From positions 102,648 through 166,647 of the forward strand of contig NZ_JAELXW010000008.1 of assembly GCF_016428645.1 (NCBI RefSeq): a stretch of DNA of 64,000 bases, in the 5' to 3' direction. The DNA is from Glycomyces salinus (GTDB taxonomy: Bacteria > Actinomycetota > Actinomycetes > Mycobacteriales > Micromonosporaceae). The translations under genes were made by a program, and so were the position numbers. The notes under the pieces are model-generated. The model saw only the letters and a list, made by a program, of their open reading frames with translations. It did not search any database and was not told the DNA's origin. Below, piece by piece: positions 26,584 to 35,395 of the stretch (position 1 is the stretch's first letter; each line of letters starts with the position of its first letter).

Positions 26584-27746
26584 CGGGCTTCAATGAACCT
26601 GCTCCCACTCAGACCGCGCTCCTGCTGCTCGGCCGGGGCACCGACCCCGACTCCGAGCGCGGCGTCGACTGTCCCGGGGAGCTGCCCGAACCCAGCGACC
26701 CCGAGCTGGTCGAACGCGCCCGGGCCGCCAAGGCCGCGCTCGGCGACGACCTGTTCATCCTCGGCCACCACTACCAGCGCGACGAGGTCATCCAGTTCGC
26801 CGACGTCACCGGCGACTCGTTCAAGCTGGCCCAGCAGGCCGCGGCCCGCCCCGAGGCCGAGTACATCGTCTTCTGCGGCGTCCACTTCATGGCCGAGAGC
26901 GCCGACATCCTCACCGGGCCGCACCAGAAGGTGGTCCTGCCGGACCTGGCCGCGGGCTGCTCGATGGCCGACATGGCCACCGCCTCGCAGGTCGAGCAGT
27001 GCTGGGAGGACCTGACGCGTGCCGGGATCGCCGAGACCACCGTCCCGATGACCTACATGAACTCCTCGGCCGCGATCAAGGGCTTCGTCGGCCGCGAGGG
27101 CGGGGTCGTGTGCACCTCCTCCAATGCCGAGCGGGCCCTCAGGTGGGCCTACGAGCGCGGGGAGAAGGTCCTGTTCCTGCCCGACCAGCACCTGGGGCGC
27201 AACACCGTGGTCCGCGACATGGGCTTCGAGCTGGACGACTGCGTGCTCTACAACCCGCACAAGCCGGGCGGCGGCCTGACCGACGAGGAGCTGCGCGAGG
27301 CCAAGATCATCCTGTGGAAGGGCCACTGCTCGGTCCACGGCCGGTTCACCCTCGACACCGTCGAGGAGATGCGCGAGCGCAGGCCCGAGGTGAACATCCT
27401 GGTCCACCCCGAGTGCCGCCACGAGGTGGTGTCCGCGGCCGACTACGTCGGCTCGACCGAGTACATCATCAGGACCCTGGCCGCGGCCGAGCCCGGCAGC
27501 TCGTGGGCCGTGGGCACCGAGTTGAACCTGGTCAGGCGCCTGGCGAACGAGCACCCGGACAAGGAGATCTCCTTCTTGGACCGGACGGTGTGCTACTGCT
27601 CGACGATGAACCGGATCGACCTGCCGCACCTGGTGTGGGCCCTGGAGGAGCTCGTGGCCGGCCGCGTGCCGAACCAGATCACGGTGGAACCGGTCACGTC
27701 CAAGCACGCCCGCGCGGCCCTGGACCGGATGCTCGAACTGCCGTAG
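26580..27746 (+). CDS. nadA: Quinolinate synthase NadA
   Basis: NadA condenses iminoaspartate with dihydroxyacetone phosphate to quinolinate in de novo NAD synthesis, using a 4Fe-4S cluster. The 388-residue protein has ILGHHYQRDEVIQFADVTGDS, cluster Cys in FCGVHFMAESADIL, LPDLAAGCSMADM, WKGHCSVHGRFT, HPECRHEVV and the C-terminal MNRIDLPHLVWALE. It starts at ATG 26580 without a clear SD. A six-codon ORF starting ATG 26563 ends with its TGA overlapping this start. nadB and nadC are not adjacent. Confidence 0.94.
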   Translation: MTGFNEPAPTQTALLLLGRGTDPDSERGVDCPGELPEPSDPELVERARAAKAALGDDLFILGHHYQRDEVIQFADVTGDSFKLAQQAAARPEAEYIVFCGVHFMAESADILTGPHQKVVLPDLAAGCSMADMATASQVEQCWEDLTRAGIAETTVPMTYMNSSAAIKGFVGREGGVVCTSSNAERALRWAYERGEKVLFLPDQHLGRNTVVRDMGFELDDCVLYNPHKPGGGLTDEELREAKIILWKGHCSVHGRFTLDTVEEMRERRPEVNILVHPECRHEVVSAADYVGSTEYIIRTLAAAEPGSSWAVGTELNLVRRLANEHPDKEISFLDRTVCYCSTMNRIDLPHLVWALEELVAGRVPNQITVEPVTSKHARAALDRMLELP

Positions 27747-27908
27747 CGGCGCAACGCTTGTCCGGGGGCGTCGGTTGCGGCCCGCCGAGGTGCGCATGAT
27801 CACCGTGGGTTACGTCGCTACCTGGGCGTATTCCCCGTGGCCGTTCCGTTATCGTTGGTCGACGATCCCGGTTGATCACAGGTCCACCCATCCCACTGAG
27901 GAGAGCTG

Positions 27909-29270
27909 TTGAGCGGCACCGCGACCACCCCCGAAGACATGCTCATCGTCCATGGCGGTACCCCTCTCGAAGGTGAAGTGACCGTCAGAGGCGCGAAGAA
28001 TCTCGTTTCGAAGGCGATGGTGGCCGCGCTGCTCGGCACGGCCCCTTCGGTGCTGCGCGGTGTCCCGGCCATCAGAGACGTCGAGGTCGTCACGGGCCTG
28101 CTGCGCGTCCACGGCGTCGACGTCGACCTCGAGGGCGACACGCTCTACATGGACCCGACCTCGGTGGAGTCGGCCGGAGTCGACCAGATCAACGTGCACG
28201 CCGGGACCAGCCGGATCCCGATCCTGTTCTGCGGCCCGCTGCTGCACCGCCTCGGCCACGCGTTCATCCCCGACCTGGGCGGATGCAACATCGGCGGCCG
28301 CCCGATCGACTTCCACCTGGACGCGCTGCGCCAGTTCGGGGCCGTGGTCGAGAAGTCCCCCGACGGCACCCACATCTCGGCCCCCGACGGACTCAAGGGC
28401 ATCCGCTACGAGCTGGAGTTCCCGTCGGTCGGCGCGACCGAGCAGGTGCTGCTGGCGGCGGTGCTCGCCGAGGGCACGACCGAGCTGCGCAACGCGGCCA
28501 TCGAGCCCGAGATCATCGACCTGATCTGCGTGCTCCAGAAGATGGGCGCGATCATCAAGGTCCACACCAACCGGGTCATCGAGATCGTCGGCGTCGCCGA
28601 GCTCAAGGGCTACACCCACCGGGCCCTGCCCGACCGCATCGAGGCGGCCTCGTGGGCCTCGGCGGCCCTGGCCACCGAGGGCAGCGTCTTCGTGCGGGGC
28701 GCGAAGCAGGCCGACATGATGACCTTCCTGAACGTCTTCCGCTCGATCGGCGGGGCCTACGAGGTCGACGACGACCCGGTCGAGGGCGGCATCCGCTTCT
28801 GGCACCCCGGCACCCCGCTCAAGCCGGTGGCGCTGGAGACGGCCGTCCACCCCGGGCTCATGACCGACTGGCAGCAGCCGATCGTGGTGGCCCTGACCCA
28901 GGCCGACGGGCTGTCGATCATGCACGAGACGGTCTACGAGAACCGCTTCGGCTACACCTCCGAGCTGCGCCGCATGGGCGCGGGCATCGAGCTGTACTCC
29001 GACTGCCTCGGCGGCACGCCCTGCCGCTGGGGGCGGCGCAACTTCCTGCACTCGGCGGTCATCGCCGGTCCGAGCAAGCTCCACGCGACCGACCTGCAGA
29101 TCCCCGACCTGCGGGCCGGGTTCAGCCACCTGATCGCGGCGATGGCGGCCGAGGGCACCAGCCGGGTCTACGGGGTCGACCAGTACATCACCCGCGGTTA
29201 CGAGAACTTCGAGGCGAAGCTCCGGGGACTGGGCGCGAAGATCGAGCGTCCGGCCGCGCAACGGGCATAG
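27909..29270 (+). CDS. murA: UDP-N-acetylglucosamine 1-carboxyvinyltransferase MurA
   Basis: MurA transfers enolpyruvate to UDP-GlcNAc, the first committed step of peptidoglycan synthesis. The 453-residue protein has LEGEVTVRGAKNLVSKAMVAALL, the active-site loop GGCNIGGRPIDFHLDAL with the catalytic Cys present (the fosfomycin target residue), ATEQVLLAAVLAEG, and the C-terminal DLRAGFSHLIAAMAAEG. The TTG at 27909 has GAGGAG a few bases upstream; ATG for MLIVHGG is a possible internal start. The DUF3043 gene follows 51 bp downstream. The 162-bp gap before it holds no clear element beyond the RBS. Confidence 0.92.
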   Translation: MSGTATTPEDMLIVHGGTPLEGEVTVRGAKNLVSKAMVAALLGTAPSVLRGVPAIRDVEVVTGLLRVHGVDVDLEGDTLYMDPTSVESAGVDQINVHAGTSRIPILFCGPLLHRLGHAFIPDLGGCNIGGRPIDFHLDALRQFGAVVEKSPDGTHISAPDGLKGIRYELEFPSVGATEQVLLAAVLAEGTTELRNAAIEPEIIDLICVLQKMGAIIKVHTNRVIEIVGVAELKGYTHRALPDRIEAASWASAALATEGSVFVRGAKQADMMTFLNVFRSIGGAYEVDDDPVEGGIRFWHPGTPLKPVALETAVHPGLMTDWQQPIVVALTQADGLSIMHETVYENRFGYTSELRRMGAGIELYSDCLGGTPCRWGRRNFLHSAVIAGPSKLHATDLQIPDLRAGFSHLIAAMAAEGTSRVYGVDQYITRGYENFEAKLRGLGAKIERPAAQRA

Positions 29271-29321
29271 GTATGCTGGGAGTCAGCACGCCGTCGCGAA
29301 TCTAGGAAGGTCGAGCGCCCC

Positions 29322-29972
29322 GTGGGGAAGAAGTCCGCCGAAGCCGCCGAACCCGTCGAAGAGGCGGGTCCCTCCGCCACCGGGAAGAAGGGCAAGCCCA
29401 CCCCGAAGCGGCCCAAGCAGGTGAAGGCTCGCCCGCCGGCCAATCCGCCGATGACCTACAAGGAGAAGCGGAAGCAGGCGAAGTCGGGGAACTCCAAGCT
29501 CACCAAGGAGCAGAAGAAGCAGGCCAAGTCCGACCTCCGCGCCGAGCGGGCCCGCATCGCCGAGGGCCAGTGGAAGGGCGACCCTCTGTTCGACAAGTAC
29601 CACCTGGCGCGCGACCGCGGGCCGGAGCGCCTGCTGGTGCGCGACATCGTCGACTCCCGGCGCACGATCGCCCAGTACTTCTTCGCGATCACGATGGTGC
29701 TGCTGCTGGCCACGAACGTGTTCCCGACCGCGGTCGGCATTCTGATGCTGGTGTGGGTGGCGATGATGGCCGGTCTGGCGCTGGACTCGTACTTCCTGTG
29801 CCGGAAGATCAAGCGACTGGTCTGGAAGCGGTTCCCCAAGACCGAGCAGCGCAAGGGCGGGCTCTACTGGTACGCCATCCAACGCTCGATCATGTTCCGC
29901 TCGATGCGCAACCCCCGCGTGCGGATGAGCTACAAGGCCACCGAGGAAGATCTGGGCCAGGTCGTCCGGTAA
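29322..29972 (+). CDS. DUF3043 membrane protein
   Basis: This 216-residue protein has a long Lys/Pro/Ala-rich N-terminus (~1-85, strongly basic, KKGKPTPKRPKQVKARPP) followed by the family segment GDPLFDKYHLARDRGPERLLVRDIVDSRRTIAQYFF. Two transmembrane helices follow around FAITMVLLLATNVFP and VGILMLVWVAMMAGLALD, then a basic C-terminus. It matches the actinobacteria-restricted DUF3043 family, whose function is unknown. GTG 29322 has AGGAAGG 12 nt upstream. It is probably cotranscribed with murA, which hints at an envelope role but is only contextual. Confidence 0.82.
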   Translation: MGKKSAEAAEPVEEAGPSATGKKGKPTPKRPKQVKARPPANPPMTYKEKRKQAKSGNSKLTKEQKKQAKSDLRAERARIAEGQWKGDPLFDKYHLARDRGPERLLVRDIVDSRRTIAQYFFAITMVLLLATNVFPTAVGILMLVWVAMMAGLALDSYFLCRKIKRLVWKRFPKTEQRKGGLYWYAIQRSIMFRSMRNPRVRMSYKATEEDLGQVVR

Positions 29973-30086
29973 CTGGCTTTGGCGTATTTCGCGAGCTATA
30001 TATTCCTCTAGTCTGCCCCGGCCTTCGTTCGACCCTCGCGCGGTGGTCGGGGATGGCTTAATCTGAATGTCGTAACCCTCAGTAAC

Positions 30087-31190
30087 TTGTTGAAAGTTGT
30101 CGTCAACGTGGTGGATGTCGCGGCTGACCTGCGCGCCGGGCTGGTCCGCGCCCTGGGACCGCTCGACCGCGCCACCATGCGGCACGGCATCGCCGACCCC
30201 CACGCTCTCCAGCAGATCCGCGAGGAGTCGGGCCAGCGCCTGGCCAGGCACCCGTCCGAGGCCGACCAGTCGCGGCTGCTGGGCATCCGCGGCGTGGTGC
30301 TGCGGGTCCTCGGCGACTTCGACGGGGCCGAGGTCGACGCGGCCGCGGCCGTCAAGTACGCCGAGGCCGTCGGCGCCGACATGCTGCTGGCGCCCGCGCG
30401 CGCCCGGCTGGGCCAGGTGCTGCGCGTGCAGGGCCGCTACGAGGAGGCCGACCAGTTGTTCGCCCTGGCCGAGGCCGGGGAGCTGCCGCGCACGCTGACC
30501 GGCGCGGTCCGCGCCTACGCGGGGCTGTCGTGCCTGGCGCAGGGCCGGGTCACCGAGGCCCTGATCCACATCCAGCGCGCCACCGAGTACAACCCGCACG
30601 CGTTCGTCATGCAGATCGCCGAGGTCGCGCTCGACCTGGCCGAGGAGCGGGCCGCCAAGGCCGGCTTCGGCCTTCCCCCGCGCGGCTGGGCCGAGCGGGC
30701 CGGGCACCCGGCCCCCGAGCGCTTCCAGGACCAGCAGACCGGCCGCTACGGCTACCTGGGCCCGGACGGGCGCCCGGTCATCCAGGCCGCCTTCAGCCAG
30801 GCCGGGGACTTCCGCGGCGGCGTCGCCGCGGTCTGCCAGGCCGACTGGGGCGCGATCGATCGCACCGGGACCGTGGTGGTCCCGATGCTCTATAACTCGC
30901 TCGACACCACCACGGTCGACGGCCGGACGGTGACCGGTTTCGTCGGCGGCGTCGCCGTGGCCGGGCAGCGGGGCCGCCTGGGCGTGGTCCACCGCTCCGG
31001 CCGCATCATCGCCGCGCCCCGCTACCAGCAGGTCCAGGTCCACCCGGCCGGTTTCCTGGTCTCTGTGGACGGATATTCGTGGGGCACGCTCGGGCTCGAC
31101 GGCGCCGAGCAGGTGCCGATGCGGGTCGACCGCGCCGAGGCCGTGCGGACCCTGGACGCGGCCGTCTCGATCGACGACGGCCCGCTGTAG
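30087..31190 (+). CDS. TPR-like and WG-repeat protein, unknown function
   Basis: This 367-residue soluble protein has no catalytic motif. Residues ~45-190 look like helical tetratricopeptide-type repeats (LLGIRGVVLRVLGDFDGAEVDAAAAV, RLGQVLRVQGRYEEADQLFALAEA, AYAGLSCLAQGRVTEALIHI). Residues ~215-350 contain WG-type repeats (GRYGYLGPDGRPVIQAAFSQAGDFRGG, WGAIDRTGTVVVPMLYNSL, GRLGVVHRSGRIIAAPRYQQV). Both folds usually mediate protein interaction. The start is uncertain: TTG 30087 is the longest, and GTG 30108/30111 are alternatives with no SD for any. The 114-bp gap upstream contains a TAATCT -10-like box at 30059-30064. Confidence 0.7.
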   Translation: MLKVVVNVVDVAADLRAGLVRALGPLDRATMRHGIADPHALQQIREESGQRLARHPSEADQSRLLGIRGVVLRVLGDFDGAEVDAAAAVKYAEAVGADMLLAPARARLGQVLRVQGRYEEADQLFALAEAGELPRTLTGAVRAYAGLSCLAQGRVTEALIHIQRATEYNPHAFVMQIAEVALDLAEERAAKAGFGLPPRGWAERAGHPAPERFQDQQTGRYGYLGPDGRPVIQAAFSQAGDFRGGVAAVCQADWGAIDRTGTVVVPMLYNSLDTTTVDGRTVTGFVGGVAVAGQRGRLGVVHRSGRIIAAPRYQQVQVHPAGFLVSVDGYSWGTLGLDGAEQVPMRVDRAEAVRTLDAAVSIDDGPL

Positions 31191-31240
31191 GGCCCGCGAT
31201 TGACAACCGTGGCTTCTTAATGCGTGTGATATTCCGATCC

Positions 31241-31268
31241 TTGACGCTAGCCGCGCGGCAGGTAGGCT
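31241..31268 (+). promoter_or_regulatory. Promoter of aldo/keto reductase gene, leaderless
   Basis: TTGACG (31241-31246) and TAGGCT (31263-31268) are spaced by 16 bp, 7 nt before ATG 31276. Transcription would begin at or next to the start codon. Confidence 0.65.
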
Positions 31269-31275
31269 CTTGAGC

Positions 31276-32271
31276 ATGGAGTTTCGTCATCTCGGCCGCT
31301 CAGGCCTCGTCATTTCCGAACTCGTCTACGGCAACTGGATCACCCACGGCGGCCAGGTCGAGGAGGACGCCGCACAGGCATGCGTGCGCGCCGCCCTCGA
31401 CGAGGGCATCACGACCTTCGACACCGCCGATGTCTACGCCCACGGCGCCGCCGAGGAGGTCCTCGGCCGCGCCCTCAAGGGCGAACGCCGCGACGGCCTG
31501 GAGATCTTCACCAAGGTCTACTGGCCGATGGGCGAGGGCAAGAACGACCGCGGTCTTTCGGCCAAGCACATCAAGGAATCGATCAACAACTCCCTGACCC
31601 GGCTCCAGACCGACCGCGTCGAGCTGTACCAGGCCCACCGCTACGACTACGAGACACCGCTCGAGGAGACCATGCAGGCGTTCGCCGACGTGGTCCGCGC
31701 GGGCAAGGCCCACTACATCGGCGTCTCGGAGTGGACGGCCGACCAGATCCGCCGCGCCCACGCCCTGGCCGAGGACCTGAAGATCCAGCTGGTGTCGAGC
31801 CAGCCGCAGTACTCGGCGCTGTGGCGCGTCATCGAGGCCGAGGTCGTCCCGGCCTCGGAGGAGCTGGGCATCGGCCAGATCGTGTGGTCCCCGCTCGCCG
31901 GCGGCGTGCTCACCGGCAAGTACAAGCCGGGCCAGGAGGCCCCGGCCGGATCGCGCGGCGCCGACCCGAACTACGGCCGCTTCGTGGAGCGCTGGATGAG
32001 CGACGAGGTCCTCGAGCGCGTCCAGCTGCTGGCCCCGATCGCCGAGGAGCAGGGCCTGAGCATCGCCCAGCTGGGCCTGGCGTGGGTGCTCCAGAACTCG
32101 AACGTCTCGGCGGCGATCATCGGCGCGACCCGCCCCGAGCAGGTCAAGGAGAACGTCAAGGCCGCCGGGTTCAAGCTCGACGCCGACGTCATGGCCAAGA
32201 TCGACGAGGCCCTCGAGCCGGTCGCCGAGACCGACCCGAACCTCACGCAGAGCCCGAAGCCGCGAGTCTGA
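31276..32271 (+). CDS. Aldo/keto reductase, potassium-channel beta-subunit-like
   Basis: This 331-residue NADPH-dependent oxidoreductase reduces aldehydes or ketones. The catalytic tetrad is visible: Asp and Tyr in TFDTADVYAHG, Lys in EIFTKVYWP, His in LYQAHRYDYETPLEE. NADP-binding WSPLAGGVLTGKY and GATRPEQVKENV lie near the C-terminus. ATG 31276 is preferred over TTG 31270 because of the leaderless promoter spacing and the family N-terminus MEFRHLGRSGL. Its last 29 bp overlap the 3' end of convergent miaA. Confidence 0.9.
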   Translation: MEFRHLGRSGLVISELVYGNWITHGGQVEEDAAQACVRAALDEGITTFDTADVYAHGAAEEVLGRALKGERRDGLEIFTKVYWPMGEGKNDRGLSAKHIKESINNSLTRLQTDRVELYQAHRYDYETPLEETMQAFADVVRAGKAHYIGVSEWTADQIRRAHALAEDLKIQLVSSQPQYSALWRVIEAEVVPASEELGIGQIVWSPLAGGVLTGKYKPGQEAPAGSRGADPNYGRFVERWMSDEVLERVQLLAPIAEEQGLSIAQLGLAWVLQNSNVSAAIIGATRPEQVKENVKAAGFKLDADVMAKIDEALEPVAETDPNLTQSPKPRV

Positions 32272-33178
32272 CCGCTCGCTCCAGCAGTTCCGGATCGGCC
32301 GCATCGAACCATTCGATGCGGCCGTCCCGTTTGAACCAGGAGCGCTGGCGGCGGACGAACCGGCGGGTGCCCTGGACGGTGCGGCGGAACGCCTCGTCCT
32401 CGTCGTACTCCCCCGCCAGGTGGGCCAGGACCTGCTGGTAGCCCAGGGCCCGCGAGGCGGTCCGGCCCCGGCGCAGGCCGCGCCGCTCCAGCTCGCGGAC
32501 CTCCTCGACCAGTCCGGCCTTCCACATCGTCTCCACGCGGCGCTCGATGCGCTCGTCCAGGGTCTCGGTGTCGAGGTCGACGCCGATGCGGACGGCCTCG
32601 ATGCGGGCCTTGGGCTCGGGGAGGCTGGCGGTGAACGAGCCGGTCAGCTCGATCACTTCGAGGGCCCGGACGATGCGGCGGCCGTTGGAGGGCAGGATCG
32701 CCTTCGCGGCGGCCGGGTCGGCGGTCCGCAGGCGCTCCCACAGCGCGGCCGAGCCCTCGCGGTCCAGTTCGGCCTCGAGGCGGGCCCGGATGGCCGGGTC
32801 GGTGCCGGGGAAGTCCATCTCGTCGAGGGCGGCCTGGACGTAGAGCCCGGAGCCGCCGACCAGGACGGGCCGGTTCCCGCGGGCGCGGATGTCGGCGACG
32901 GCGTCCCGGGCGAGCTTCTGGTATCCGGCGACGTCGGCGGCCTCGGTCACGTCGAGGACGTCGAAGACGTGGTGGGGCACGCCGCGGCGTTCGGCCTCGG
33001 TGACCTTGGCGGTCCCGATGTCCATTCCCCGGTACAGCTGCATCGAATCGGCGTTGACCACCTCTCCGGAGAGGCGTTCGGCGAGGGCGACCGAGAGCGC
33101 GGTCTTGCCGGCCGCGGTAGGCCCTACGACCGCGATCACCGGCGGCGGTAGGGTGGGTGTGCTGTCTCCTCGGACCAA
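32243..33178 (-). CDS. miaA: tRNA dimethylallyltransferase MiaA
   Basis: MiaA adds a dimethylallyl group to N6 of A37 in tRNAs reading UNN codons, the substrate step for MiaB. The 311-residue protein has the P-loop VVGPTAAGKTALS, NADSMQLYRGMDIGTAK, GGSGLYVQAALD, and C-terminal RASRALGYQQVLAHL with the RRFVRRQRSWFKRD segment. The frame opens at TTG 33178. A GTG about 12 codons in (VIAVVGPTAAGKT) is an alternative start. miaB is 9 kb away in the same direction, with accessory genes between them. Confidence 0.9.
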   Translation of the reverse strand: MVRGDSTPTLPPPVIAVVGPTAAGKTALSVALAERLSGEVVNADSMQLYRGMDIGTAKVTEAERRGVPHHVFDVLDVTEAADVAGYQKLARDAVADIRARGNRPVLVGGSGLYVQAALDEMDFPGTDPAIRARLEAELDREGSAALWERLRTADPAAAKAILPSNGRRIVRALEVIELTGSFTASLPEPKARIEAVRIGVDLDTETLDERIERRVETMWKAGLVEEVRELERRGLRRGRTASRALGYQQVLAHLAGEYDEDEAFRRTVQGTRRFVRRQRSWFKRDGRIEWFDAADPELLERAVRLAASGSA

Positions 33179-33261
33179 CAGAAGACCCTTCCGATTCGTA
33201 CGGCCTGTATGGTACGGGGAGTATTCCCCAAGTTCGTGCTTAAGGATTTGAGATTACCGCG

Positions 33262-34479
33262 ATGAGTGACCTCGGAGACTGGACCCGCTTCGGCCGGATC
33301 GACGCCGATGGCACGGTCTATGTGAAGACCTCCTCCGGCGAGCGCGCGGTCGGCTCCTGGCAGGCCGGCTCCACCGAGGAGGGCCTAGCGCACTTCGCCC
33401 GGAAGTACGCCGACCTGGTGGTCGAAGTCGATCTCATCGCGGCACGCCTGAATTCCGACTCGGCCGACGTGGAGCAGGCGGCCTCGCAGCTGCGCAAGCT
33501 CCGCGAGGGCCTGGAGACCGCCGCAGTCGTGGGGGACGTCGAGAGCCTGGCGACCCGCCTGGACGAGCTGTCCAAGCACGCCGACGAGCGGGTCGAGGAG
33601 TTCAAGGCCGTCAAGGAGGCCGAGCGCGCCGACGCGGTGGCCGCCAAGGAGGCGCTGGTCGCCGAGGCCGAGGAGATCTCGCAGCGCGACAGCCACTGGA
33701 AGGCGTCGGGGCAGCGCTTCGGCGAGATGGTCGAGGAGTGGAAGTCGATCCACGGGGTCGACCGCAAGACCGATCAGAAGCTGTGGCGGAAGTTCGCCGC
33801 CGCCCGGGACGCCTTCACCCGCCGCCGCGGGGCCTACTTCTCGCAGCTCGACGCCGAGCGCAAGGTGATCGCGGCCAAGAAGGAAGAGCTCATCGCGGCC
33901 GCCGAGGAGCTTTCGACCTCGACCGACTGGGGTCCGACCGCCGACCACCTCAAGGCCCTCATGGCCGAGTGGAAGGAGGCCGGGCGCCTGGCCCCCGACG
34001 CCGAGCAGAAGGCGTGGAAGCGGTTCAGGGCCGCCCAGGACGTGTTCTTCAACGCCCGCTCCGAGGTCTTCAGCGCCCGGGACGCCGAGCTGGAGTCAAA
34101 CCAGGCGGTCAAGGAGGAGCTGCTCAAGCGGGCCGAGGCCCTGGACATCCAGGCCGACCCGAAGGCCGCTCAGGCCACGTTCCGCGAGATCCAGGGCGCC
34201 TGGCACGACGCCGGCCCGGTTCCGCGCAAGCACCAGGCGAAGCTCCAGCGCCGCCTGCGCAACGTCGAGGACAAGCTGCGCGAGGCACTCGACACGGCCT
34301 GGCGGAAGGTCCCGGTCGAGGAGAATCCGCTGCTGATCCAGATGAAGCAGCAGGTGGCCGAGGCCGAGGAGAAGCTCGAGCGGGCCAAGTCCGACGGCGA
34401 CGCCAAGCGCATCAAGAAGGCCGAGCAGGAGCTGGCCGGGAAGCGGCAGTTCTTGGAGTTGGCGGAGAAGTCGCAGTAG
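33262..34479 (+). CDS. DUF349 domain coiled-coil protein
   Basis: This 405-residue, highly charged, largely helical cytosolic protein has about three DUF349 repeats with the family's spaced W residues (HWKASGQRFGEMVEEWKSIHG, DWGPTADHLKALMAEWKEAG, AQATFREIQGAWHDAGPVPR). The N-terminus (WTRFGRIDADGTVYVKTSSGERAVGSWQAG) is typical of the actinobacterial version. Function is unknown. It is commonly located beside miaA/miaB in actinobacteria, as here, and is divergent from miaA. Confidence 0.85.
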   Translation: MSDLGDWTRFGRIDADGTVYVKTSSGERAVGSWQAGSTEEGLAHFARKYADLVVEVDLIAARLNSDSADVEQAASQLRKLREGLETAAVVGDVESLATRLDELSKHADERVEEFKAVKEAERADAVAAKEALVAEAEEISQRDSHWKASGQRFGEMVEEWKSIHGVDRKTDQKLWRKFAAARDAFTRRRGAYFSQLDAERKVIAAKKEELIAAAEELSTSTDWGPTADHLKALMAEWKEAGRLAPDAEQKAWKRFRAAQDVFFNARSEVFSARDAELESNQAVKEELLKRAEALDIQADPKAAQATFREIQGAWHDAGPVPRKHQAKLQRRLRNVEDKLREALDTAWRKVPVEENPLLIQMKQQVAEAEEKLERAKSDGDAKRIKKAEQELAGKRQFLELAEKSQ

Positions 34480-34501
34480 CGGACATAATCGAAGTACTAC
34501 A

Positions 34502-34530
34502 ACGGCGTGGACCCCAGCGGTTCACGCCGT
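34502..34530 (+). terminator. Terminator after DUF349 gene
   Basis: ACGGCGTG (34502-34509) pairs with CACGCCGT (34523-34530) and is followed by a T-rich stretch CTTCATT. Confidence 0.55.
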
Positions 34531-34585
34531 CTTCATTCTGCGGGACGATACTCACAGTGACACCCCGCCGACAGGAAGGCAAGGC

Positions 34586-35332
34586 ATGGCCCTGGAATCC
34601 ACTCTCCCCCAGCAGTTCATCCCCACCGAGCAGGTCTTCAACCTCCGCGACATCGGCGGGCTCGACGCCGCCGACGGCAAGAAGGTCAAGACCGGCATGG
34701 TGTTCCGCTCGGACAACTTCGGCCAGGCGACCGAGTCCGACCTCGACTACATCGTGAACGACCTGGGGGTCCGCCACGTCATCGACCTGCGGCGGCCGAA
34801 CGAACTGGAAGTGACCGGCCGCTTCCCCGAGGTCGAGGGGGTCGACTTCCACCACTTCGAGCTGCGGCACATCCCCTGGGAGTCGGTCGAGCGGGAGGTC
34901 TTCGCCGACTCCCCCGAGGAGGAGATCGTCCGGTTCCTGCGCCAGCGCTACTCGGGGATGATGGAGGCCGGGTACAAGGCGGTCCGCGACTCCCTGGATG
35001 TGATCTCCCTGGGCGAGCCGGTGATCTTCCACTGCATGGCGGGCAAGGACCGGACCGGGATCGTCGCGGCGGTGCTGCTGGCGCTGCTGGGGGTCGACGA
35101 CGAGGACATCGCCGCCGACTACGAGCTGTCCAACATCGGCCTGGAGCGCTGGCGGGCCTGGCGTGACGCCAACCTCGGCGCCCCGGAGCGGGACCGCGGC
35201 CTGGGCACGCCGGCCGAGGCGATGCGAGCCACGATCGAGGAGATCAACGACCGGTTCGGCTCGTTGGCGGTCTACGCCAGGGCGATCGGCTTCGACAAGG
35301 CCGACCGCGTCAGGGAGCTCCTGCTCGAATAG
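34586..35332 (+). CDS. Tyrosine/dual-specificity protein phosphatase
   Basis: This 248-residue protein has the CX5R phosphatase signature in VIFHCMAGKDRTGI and the N-terminal VFNLRDIGGLDAADGKKV typical of the MptpB-like tyrosine phosphatase family. Such enzymes remove phosphate from proteins or phosphoinositides; the target is unknown. ATG 34586 has AGGAAGG upstream with good spacing. It has no export signal. It stands alone between the DUF349 terminator and the ABC exporter. Confidence 0.88.
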   Translation: MALESTLPQQFIPTEQVFNLRDIGGLDAADGKKVKTGMVFRSDNFGQATESDLDYIVNDLGVRHVIDLRRPNELEVTGRFPEVEGVDFHHFELRHIPWESVEREVFADSPEEEIVRFLRQRYSGMMEAGYKAVRDSLDVISLGEPVIFHCMAGKDRTGIVAAVLLALLGVDDEDIAADYELSNIGLERWRAWRDANLGAPERDRGLGTPAEAMRATIEEINDRFGSLAVYARAIGFDKADRVRELLLE

Positions 35333-35395
35333 TTACTAGCCGCACGGCTAGAAAATCGCTTGCCGGTCGTCTCGGGGTCGTTTTACCGTTACCTG

